11,576 bases of DNA from Bacteroidetes bacterium HGW-Bacteroidetes-12 (GTDB lineage: Bacteria; Bacteroidota; Bacteroidia; Flavobacteriales_E; Vicingaceae). A program made the position numbers and the translations under genes. Each line of letters starts with the position of its first letter. Position 1 is the first letter of the stretch. The notes under the pieces are model-generated. The model was given only the letters and a program-made list of their open reading frames with translations, was not told where the DNA came from and made no database searches. This document shows positions 7,742-11,576 of this stretch, piece by piece. The stretch covers positions 1 to 11,576 of the forward strand of contig PHDR01000049.1 in NCBI GenBank assembly GCA_002841035.1, in the 5' to 3' direction.

Positions 7742-8172
7742 TTTTTTAAACGCATTTCTAAATAAGGATTGCTAAATCCCATTTTTTCATATAAAAATTT
7801 AGCAGGGTTATCTTTTTCAACATGAAGAGCAATATCGCCTTCGGTGTTTTCTATGGCTTTTTGCATGATTTGTTTTCCAACGCCTTTTCCTCGTTGGTTT
7901 TTGTTTACGGCAATGTAAACTAAAATATTTTCGGGAATATAAGCACTCATCCCTGTTTTGTTGATGATGGTAGCTCCCACAATTTCGTTATTTTCTATGG
8001 CTAATAAAATTAATCCGCCTTTATTGGGTGTAAACACATAATCAATACATTTTTGGATAGCCTCTTTGGCATCTCCATATTGATCTAAATGTTCGTATAA
8101 AAAGCTAACAATTTTATTGTCGTTATAAATTGTGTGTTTTCCTGTTTGTGGTGTTATAAGTAAAATTTCCAT
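7738..8172 (-). CDS. GNAT family N-acetyltransferase
   Basis: This 144-residue protein has the GNAT fold and would transfer an acetyl group from acetyl-CoA to an amine. The acetyl-CoA binding loop is QRGKGVG (93-99), directly after strand beta-4 (NILVYIAVN, 82-90). It is followed by the helix KQIMQKAIEN and the C-terminal FLYEKMGFSNPYLEMRLKK, typical of the family. It is the first gene of the leftward operon with the amidohydrolase and two racemases, and its TGA overlaps the next ATG by 4 bp. It could acetylate the same amino acids that the M20 enzyme deacetylates, or act as a detoxifying acetylase; GNAT substrates cannot be read from sequence. The ATG at 8172 follows an A-rich leader with no clear Shine-Dalgarno, and the promoter lies at 8299-8330. 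Confidence 0.85.
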   Translation of the reverse strand: MEILLITPQTGKHTIYNDNKIVSFLYEHLDQYGDAKEAIQKCIDYVFTPNKGGLILLAIENNEIVGATIINKTGMSAYIPENILVYIAVNKNQRGKGVGKQIMQKAIENTEGDIALHVEKDNPAKFLYEKMGFSNPYLEMRLKK

Positions 8173-8298
8173 TTGTTTTTTCTTGATTTTTTTTGAATTA
8201 ATAAGTTAAAAAAAACAGCAAGAAATGTCAGCGATAGAAATAAGAATTAAGAAAAGTGATAATTAAATTGAGAATCATCTTTTTTGTTTGGTTTCAGG

Positions 8299-8330
8299 CA
8301 AAGGTACTATTAATTAAGGCGAATTCCAAA
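8299..8330 (-). promoter_or_regulatory. Bacteroidota-type promoter of the GNAT/M20/racemase operon
   Basis: On the minus strand, TACCTTTG (8306-8299) is an exact TAnnTTTG -7 element. TTTG at 8330-8327 is the -33 element, with 20 nt between them. Transcription would begin near 8292, which gives an unusually long leader of about 120 nt before the ATG at 8172. Confidence 0.7.
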
Positions 8331-8448
8331 AAACGATAATGATGATAGGTCGGAGAAACTCACACTTTTAGTTTTAAAAAAAAATATAAACCACATAGAC
8401 ACATAGTATAGGTTGTAAGAAAGGCGTTCGAAATTTATATTAAAAACA

Positions 8449-8464
8449 TGCTACCTGAGTAGCA
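8449..8464 (-). terminator. possible terminator after higBA
   Basis: A 6-bp perfect stem (8449-8454 with 8459-8464) has a 4-nt loop. On the minus strand it is followed by TGTTTTTA, and on the plus strand by a T7 run at 8470-8476. It lies about 200 bp past the higA stop and upstream of the operon promoter, so it could separate the two leftward units. The stem is short. Confidence 0.4.
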
Positions 8465-8643
8465 ATCTATTTTTTTAGCATTATTTTTGGATAGAATTTT
8501 AACTAATTGAACATTAAGGTTTTTTCCTTTTTAAAATAAAAGTGTGCGTTTGCCCTGAATTAAAAGCACCTACAAAATGAATGAAACCTACAAAACTGCC
8601 AAAAAACTAAAACTGCTCGCAACTAAAATGCAATATACAGCGT

Positions 8644-8665
8644 GTTGGCAAATCGTGTTTTTATT
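8644..8665 (+). repeat. direct repeat copy A, flanking higBA
   Basis: GTTGGCAAATCG (8644-8655) followed by TG and TTTTTATT (8658-8665). The same 12-mer and the same 8-mer, without the TG, occur at 9402-9421. This copy runs into the higA stop codon (8661-8663). Confidence 0.7.
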
Positions 8666-9029
8666 GTGTTAATTGATAATCTTCTATCAAAAGTCCAGCA
8701 GAAAGACTAAGTTTTTTAGTTAGATTACGAACCATGTCAATGGTTAATTTTCTTTTACGGTTTAAAACTTCTGAAACCCTACTTTTCCCTCCAATTTCAG
8801 AAACTAAATCAACTTGTTTTAAGTCCAGCTCTTTCATGCGTATTTTAATTGCTTCAATTGGGTCTGGAGCTTCAATTGGATAATGGATGTTTTCATAGTC
8901 ATCAATTAATAATCCAAGAATATCTGCTTCATCACTCTCTTTAGTGCCAATTTTCGCATCAAAAATTTTGTCTAGTCTGTTTAATGCAACTTGGTAATCA
9001 GCTTCGGTTTTTATAGGTTTAATTTTCAT
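8661..9029 (-). CDS. higA: HigA family antitoxin, XRE-type HTH
   Basis: This 122-residue antitoxin of a type II toxin-antitoxin pair neutralises HigB by protein binding and represses its own operon. The N-terminal half (1-55) is acidic and probably contacts the toxin. It contains ALNRLDKIFDAKIG and DEADILGLLIDDYE, as in HigA proteins of this Bacteroidota/Proteobacteria type. The C-terminal half (60-115) is a lambda-repressor-like helix-turn-helix: EAIKIRMKELDLKQVDLVSEIG, then SRVSEVLNRKRKLTIDMVRNLTKKL, with SRVSEVLNRKR the recognition-helix region. It follows higB after 10 bp, toxin first, which is the order typical of higBA. The stop codon lies within copy A of a direct repeat that also lies on the far side of higB. 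Confidence 0.9.
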   Translation of the reverse strand: MKIKPIKTEADYQVALNRLDKIFDAKIGTKESDEADILGLLIDDYENIHYPIEAPDPIEAIKIRMKELDLKQVDLVSEIGGKSRVSEVLNRKRKLTIDMVRNLTKKLSLSAGLLIEDYQLTQ

Positions 9030-9039
9030 GGCTTATAAT

Positions 9040-9336
9040 TTATATTGTATCTGCATTTATTTTATCATATTCAGCATGAGTACCAACGAAACGAATAAAT
9101 GCCCATTGTTTCTCAAAATTGAATTTTACAATTAAACGGTACGAATTTCCTTTAATGTTAAAAACGATTCGTCCGCTTTTAAGAATACTAGCGTTAGCAT
9201 AAGTCTTTTTAACCTCATTTGGCGATTTCCAATTGGAACTTATTGCTGTATCGTACCAAGTTTTTAAATATTGTTCCGAATCAGCATGCATTAACCAATA
9301 TGTTCTTAACGTGCTTTTTGCAAATATTCTTTTCAT
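9040..9336 (-). CDS. higB: HigB family toxin (mRNA interferase)
   Basis: This 98-residue toxin belongs to the HigB_toxin family (RelE superfamily), ribosome-associated endoribonucleases that cut mRNA during translation. Family features are the N-terminal TLRTYWLMHADSEQYLKTWY (9-28), SNWKSPNEVKKTYANASIL (34-52), RIVFNIKGNSYRLIVKFNF (56-74) and the highly conserved C-terminal FIRFVGTHAEYDKINADTI (80-98). Length and motifs are complete, so it appears intact. It is the first gene of the higBA unit, and its antitoxin starts 10 bp after its stop. A -7 element and an inverted repeat lie directly upstream (9345-9383), fitting autoregulation by HigA. Confidence 0.93.
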   Translation of the reverse strand: MKRIFAKSTLRTYWLMHADSEQYLKTWYDTAISSNWKSPNEVKKTYANASILKSGRIVFNIKGNSYRLIVKFNFEKQWAFIRFVGTHAEYDKINADTI

Positions 9337-9344
9337 TGTACGGA

Positions 9345-9383
9345 CAAAAGTAATTAAAAGTTCCCAAATATAGAACTTATTAA
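9345..9383 (-). promoter_or_regulatory. higBA promoter with candidate HigA operator
   Basis: On the minus strand, TACTTTTG (9352-9345) matches the TAnnTTTG -7 consensus exactly; it lies 8 bp before the higB ATG, so the leader is very short or absent. Directly upstream, AAGTTC (9358-9363) and GAACTT (9373-9378) form an inverted repeat with 15-bp centre spacing, extended on both sides by TTAA. It covers the region between the -7 and -33 positions, where a HigA dimer could block RNA polymerase. No good TTTG -33 element is seen. Confidence 0.45.
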
Positions 9384-9401
9384 GAAAAAATATTTTTTAT
9401 G

Positions 9402-9421
9402 GTTGGCAAATCGTTTTTATT
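9402..9421 (+). repeat. direct repeat copy B, flanking higBA
   Basis: GTTGGCAAATCG (9402-9413) followed directly by TTTTTATT (9414-9421). It matches copy A at 8644-8665 except for a 2-nt gap. It lies 3 bp beyond the stop codon (9424-9426) of a leftward orphan frame, the same position relative to a gene as copy A has to higA. Confidence 0.7.
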
Positions 9422-9423
9422 TT

Positions 9424-9672
9424 TTACAAGTATGTCAATTTATATTTTAGAGTTCTTGTTTCAATGTCAATTGTTGCTGAAACGGCATATTTTGGTTGAA
9501 TACTGAAAATGATGTAAGGAAATCTATTCAAATCCATAGTGTCAACGATGCTAAGATTTTCATTATCAAGAATTAAATTACTCATTGCTCTATTTACTTC
9601 AGCTGTATCAAAGTGGTTCAGAGTAATAGTTAGATGGAAAAACTCATAACCACTTTTTTTTAATGAGTTTTC
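9424..9672 (-). pseudogene. orphan reading frame, probable 5'-truncated gene remnant
   Basis: The minus strand is open for 82 codons here, starting after a TAG (9675-9673) inside the 3' end of the anti-sigma gene and ending at TAA (9426-9424). The translation reads like a real protein, for example GYEFFHLTITLNHFDTAEV (8-26), then RFPYIIFSIQPKYAVSATID (50-69) and IETRTLKYKLTYL (70-82), but there is no ATG, GTG or TTG near its beginning. The first ATG is at 9585 and would give only 53 residues. Upstream lies an A8 tract (9661-9654). Removing one A would join the frame to LNISSLGKLIKK in the +1 frame, but that also meets a stop soon (9697-9695). I do not recognise the family. It is either a decayed gene left by an insertion event or a small protein starting at 9585. 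Confidence 0.4.
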
Positions 9673-10085
9673 CTAAACTTGAAATATTTAGCAACTACAT
9701 CTACCATCAAAATTAGAAATACGGCAGAAACAAAAGTGTTTATGTTTTCAATTTTTGGGAATGCAACATCAATAAAATTCGGAATGGTGCTTAACATATA
9801 AATAGCAGCTACAATAATTGAGGTATAAATTGTCCATTTTAAATCAATAAAAACAGGTTGTATTTCTGTTTGAAAATGGCTCAACACTTTTTCGCTAACA
9901 TCTATTGTTTCGGTTACAGCCAAATTGCTTTGAATAGCTTTGCTAAATAACGTTTCTTCACTTACTTTTAGCTGACAAGTTTCGCAACTAGCTAAATGTT
10001 CGTTAAAAGCAACAAGTTGAGTTGCATTATCCAGTAATTGGTGGCTAAATTCAAAGATTTCTATATCGGTTAAATGCTTATTCAT
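9660..10085 (-). CDS. membrane anti-sigma factor with HxxxCxxC zinc motif
   Basis: The 141-residue protein starts with a zinc-binding anti-sigma (ZAS-like) domain. His30, Cys34 and Cys37 in NEHLASCETC form the HxxxCxxC motif that clamps ECF sigma factors. A linker (about 40-83) is followed by two predicted transmembrane helices, about 84-101 (TIYTSIIVAAIYMLSTI) and 117-135 (TFVSAVFLILMVDVVAKYF), so the N-terminus should be cytoplasmic. Its start overlaps the end of the sigma gene by 8 bp (10078-10085), the usual layout for a sigma/anti-sigma pair with coupled translation. It has no large periplasmic domain, so the signal is probably sensed in or near the membrane, or by the zinc site itself (for example redox). 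Its 3' end overlaps the orphan frame at 9424-9672. Confidence 0.85.
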   Translation of the reverse strand: MNKHLTDIEIFEFSHQLLDNATQLVAFNEHLASCETCQLKVSEETLFSKAIQSNLAVTETIDVSEKVLSHFQTEIQPVFIDLKWTIYTSIIVAAIYMLSTIPNFIDVAFPKIENINTFVSAVFLILMVDVVAKYFKFRKTH

Positions 10086-10641
10086 AGCGAATTTGATTTA
10101 GTAAAGTTACGTCTTTTTCAGACAATAGGTTTTTAAAATTTTCTCTTGCTCTAAAAATTTTCACCCTAATATTAGCTGCCGAAAGTGCTGTAATGGCTTC
10201 AATTTCTTTCAACGATAATTCATTGAGGTAAAATAAAGTCAATAGTTCTTTTTGGTCGGCAGGAAGCTGACTGAAATAATGTTCAATCAACAACTTCATG
10301 TCTTTAATAGCAAATATATCCAATATGTTTTTTTCGTTATCAACTACCGGGATGCTTTCCGTAAGTTCAGTTGTAGGGATTTTATTTTTCCTCAAATAAT
10401 TTAACACTTCATGGTGAGCAATACTATATACCCAAGTTTTTAGTTTAGATTTTCCCTCAAAAGAGTTGATGTTTTTAATACATTTAATCAACACATCTTG
10501 CGTAATTTCTTCAGCAACTTCTCGCTGATTAGTCATTTTCACACACAACACAAATATAAATTGCTGATGCAATTGCACAAAATAATTAATAGCCGAATGA
10601 CTTTTACTTTGTAATCCTTTTATGAGGTCTGTTTCTTCCAA
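10078..10641 (-). CDS. ECF-type RNA polymerase sigma factor
   Basis: At 187 residues this has the normal size for an extracytoplasmic-function sigma factor. Region 2 (about 15-86) carries EVAEEITQDVLIKCIKNINSF (core binding and -10 recognition) and KLKTWVYSIAHHEVLNYLRK (66-85). Region 4 (about 120-172) carries LPADQKELLTLFYLNELSLKEIEAI, then the HTH recognition helix SAANIRVKIFRARENFK, which reads the -35 element. Region 3 is absent, as expected. The gene overlaps the downstream membrane anti-sigma gene by 8 bp, so the pair should be co-expressed and the sigma held inactive until a signal arrives. A TGTAAC-N17-TGTC element lies upstream (10668-10694) and is repeated in front of the divergent gene, suggesting autoregulation. 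The start at 10641 fits the family. Confidence 0.93.
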   Translation of the reverse strand: MEETDLIKGLQSKSHSAINYFVQLHQQFIFVLCVKMTNQREVAEEITQDVLIKCIKNINSFEGKSKLKTWVYSIAHHEVLNYLRKNKIPTTELTESIPVVDNEKNILDIFAIKDMKLLIEHYFSQLPADQKELLTLFYLNELSLKEIEAITALSAANIRVKIFRARENFKNLLSEKDVTLLNQIRYE

Positions 10642-10667
10642 CTAATTGATTTAGTTTATAAATGTAA

Positions 10668-10694
10668 GACACATAAACGAAATAAAATGTTACA
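10668..10694 (-). promoter_or_regulatory. candidate ECF-sigma promoter of the sigma/anti-sigma operon
   Basis: On the minus strand, TGTAAC (10694-10689) is followed after 17 nt by TGTC (10671-10668). GTAAC-like -35 and GTC-like -10 elements are typical of ECF sigma promoters. The predicted start is near 10660, about 20 nt before the ATG at 10641. The same pattern with the same spacer lies before the divergent gene. Confidence 0.6.
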
Positions 10695-10907
10695 AGTTTG
10701 GATTTGTTGTTTGGTGTGTTGATTTCAAATTATTTTTTGACTTGTCATATTGAGCAAATTTTTTCATTCCGATTTTGATGGAATAGAAAAAAGATGCCGA
10801 CCGCAAAGCAGCAACAATTCATTGATTTAAATAAAAGAGTAATTGTTAAATATCTTATTATTTGACAATCTTAAATTATATTGTTTTTTATGAATTATCA
10901 CACTGTT

Positions 10908-10934
10908 TGTAACATTTTTTCATTAGCTGTTGTC
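10908..10934 (+). promoter_or_regulatory. candidate ECF-sigma promoter of the divergent membrane-protein gene
   Basis: TGTAAC (10908-10913) is followed after 17 nt by TGTC (10931-10934), the same elements and spacing as in front of the sigma gene; the bases after TGTAAC (ATTTT) also agree. Transcription would start around 10941, so the ATG at 10940 could not be used and the next ATG (10967) becomes the likely start. Confidence 0.6.
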
Positions 10935-10966
10935 AAAGGATGTACAAACCAATTAAATTTAAAATT

Positions 10967-11323
10967 ATGACAGAAATTATAGGTGTATCAATTCCAATTT
11001 TTATAACATTAGGTGTTTTTGCAATGATAGTATTGCTTAGAAGAATGGAAAATCAGGAAAGATTAAAAATGATAGAAAAAGGTATGGATTTAAACTTGCC
11101 TAAAAAAGAAAGTAACAGCGGTACGGCACTAAAGTTTGCTTTAATTGCAGTGGGTGTAGGAGTGGGGTTGCTAGCAGGTAACTTGTTAGATGTTTATACT
11201 CCACTAAAAGATGAAGTGTGTTATTTTTCAATGGTGTTTTTATTTGGTGGCTTAGGCTTGTTTATTGCCAATAAAATGGATGAAAAAAAACGTAAAAACA
11301 ATAAAAACGGAGAGGTTAGTTAA
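10967..11323 (+). CDS. small three-helix membrane protein, DUF6249-like
   Basis: The 118-residue product has a hydrophobic helix at about 5-25 (IGVSIPIFITLGVFAMIVLL). A conserved amphipathic stretch NQERLKMIEKGMDLNL (29-44) follows, then two more helices at 55-74 (LKFALIAVGVGVGLLAGNLL) and 85-102 (CYFSMVFLFGGLGLFIA), and a Lys/Asn-rich tail. The arrangement with RxxMIEKGxD and the GNLLD/YFSM/FGGLGL core is that of the Bacteroidota family DUF6249, whose function is unknown; I assign it from memory of the family pattern. It is divergent from an ECF sigma/anti-sigma operon and shares its promoter pattern, so it is probably a target of that sigma. The same frame is open from an ATG at 10940, but the promoter at 10908-10934 leaves that codon at or before the transcript start, so I prefer 10967. 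A strong terminator follows. Confidence 0.8.
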   Translation: MTEIIGVSIPIFITLGVFAMIVLLRRMENQERLKMIEKGMDLNLPKKESNSGTALKFALIAVGVGVGLLAGNLLDVYTPLKDEVCYFSMVFLFGGLGLFIANKMDEKKRKNNKNGEVS

Positions 11324-11359
11324 TTTTAATTAGATTAAACAGTGTAAATCTTTGTTTTG

Positions 11360-11385
11360 AGCAGGTTGAGAAACCTGCTTTTTTT
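11360..11385 (+). terminator. intrinsic terminator after the DUF6249-like gene
   Basis: An 8-bp perfect stem (11360-11367 with 11372-11379) is closed by a GAGA (GNRA-type) tetraloop. It is followed by a run of T (11379-11385). It lies 37 bp past the stop codon and separates this gene from the downstream dioxygenase gene. Confidence 0.92.
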
Positions 11386-11430
11386 ATTTCAAAACTTGAT
11401 TTTTGTCAGTTTTATTCGTGTGTAAATTCG

Positions 11431-11438
11431 TATATTTG
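11431..11438 (+). promoter_or_regulatory. Bacteroidota -7 element upstream of the dioxygenase gene
   Basis: TATATTTG matches TAnnTTTG exactly and lies 46 bp before the ATG at 11484, so transcription would begin near 11444. No clear TTTG is found at the -33 position (the nearest, 11402-11405, is 25 nt upstream), so the promoter may be weak or need an activator. Confidence 0.55.
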
Positions 11439-11483
11439 TTCCTCTTAAAAAATAGAAAATAAAACGAATTAATAAAATAAACT

Positions 11484-11576
11484 ATGCCCAGATACCATAA
11501 ATTAGGAAAAATCCCTAAAAAAAGACACACTACTTTTAAAAAAGAAGATGGTAGTTTATATCAAGAAGAATTGTTT
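11484..11576 (+). CDS. hmgA: homogentisate 1,2-dioxygenase, 3' end outside the window
   Basis: Only the first 31 codons lie in the window. The N-terminus reads MPRYHKLGKIPKKRHTTF and continues with KKEDGSLYQEELF. It resembles the start of Bacteroidota homogentisate 1,2-dioxygenases (MPxYHKLGxIPxKRHTxF, then KPDGSLYxEELF), the Fe(II) enzyme that opens the ring of homogentisate in tyrosine and phenylalanine breakdown. The catalytic His/Glu ligands lie far downstream and cannot be checked here. It is preceded by an independent terminator and a -7 element, so it starts a new transcription unit. The short length limits certainty, but the motif is distinctive. Confidence 0.82.
   Translation, partial: MPRYHKLGKIPKKRHTTFKKEDGSLYQEELF

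Larger units (their letters stand above)
8173..8660. other. 488-bp non-coding stretch between the GNAT operon and higA
   Basis: No convincing gene is present. From left to right it contains: the 5' leader of the GNAT operon (8173-about 8292); that operon's promoter (8299-8330); a 13-bp sequence that recurs inverted at 4336-4348 (8384-8396); a small hairpin that may end higBA transcription (8449-8464); a 10-bp direct repeat ACCTACAAAA (8568-8577 and 8586-8595); and the first copy of the cassette-like repeat (8644-8665). Base composition is very AT-rich throughout. Confidence 0.6.
10642..10939. other. divergent regulatory region between the sigma gene and the membrane-protein gene
   Basis: No gene is seen in these 298 bp. 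The interval carries the two matching ECF-type promoter elements, one at each end (10668-10694 leftward, 10908-10934 rightward). A short 5-bp inverted repeat (10766-10770 with 10780-10784) lies between them. The middle part (10700-10900) shows nothing else I can name. Confidence 0.6.

Noticed and set aside
8391..8408. Short tandem of ACATAG units (ccACATAGacACATAG) as a CRISPR-like or satellite repeat
   Set aside because: Only two 6-bp units, with no spacer structure; no CRISPR array is present anywhere in the window.
8577..8672. Rightward 31-codon open frame (MNETYKTAKKLKLL...) running through repeat copy A
   Set aside because: Too short, no promoter or ribosome site, and it overlaps the repeat and the higA 3' end; probably chance.
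10940..10966. Upstream ATG giving a 127-residue form of the DUF6249-like protein
   Set aside because: It lies only 6 nt after the TGTC element of the proposed promoter, so it would be at or before the transcript start; the family-like sequence begins at the next ATG (10967). Not fully excluded if another promoter is used.

Overview
This AT-rich window most likely comes from a member of the Bacteroidota, probably of the Flavobacteriia/Cytophagia type. Four things support this: a flexirubin/aryl-polyene type ketosynthase pair, promoters matching the Bacteroidota -7 consensus TAnnTTTG, start codons without clear Shine-Dalgarno sequences, and a three-helix membrane protein that looks like family DUF6249. 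All family assignments were made by eye from the sequence; no database was searched.

Region 1 (1-3164) looks like one end of an aryl-polyene/flexirubin pigment cluster. It holds the 3' part of a catalytically complete beta-ketoacyl-ACP synthase, then a ketosynthase-fold partner that has lost its whole catalytic triad (chain-length-factor-like). A convergent SAM-dependent methyltransferase follows. Region 2 (3165-4370) holds a small secreted protein of unknown function, a strong hairpin terminator and tRNA-Leu(GAG). All three are read leftwards.

Region 3 (4371-8330) is a compact leftward operon: GNAT acetyltransferase, M20 amidohydrolase, alanine racemase, then a second PLP racemase of the alanine/ornithine type. 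Its junctions are -4, +1 and +7 bp, and a near-consensus Bacteroidota promoter lies 120-150 bp upstream. The gene content suggests acylation/deacylation plus racemisation of amino acids. The substrate cannot be read from the sequence.

Region 4 (8331-9672) is accessory DNA. A HigB/HigA toxin-antitoxin pair sits between two copies of a gapped 20-bp direct repeat. Each copy lies just 3' of a leftward reading frame; the second frame is an orphan without a proper start, probably a gene remnant. The layout resembles gene cassettes.

Region 5 (9660-11385) is an envelope-stress-type regulatory unit: an ECF sigma factor and a membrane anti-sigma factor with an HxxxCxxC zinc motif (leftward, overlapping), and a divergent small membrane protein. 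Both divergent transcription units carry the same promoter-like pattern, TGTAAC-N17-TGTC. This suggests that the sigma factor controls itself and the membrane protein. A textbook terminator closes the rightward gene. The window ends in the first 31 codons of homogentisate 1,2-dioxygenase (tyrosine catabolism), which has its own -7 element.
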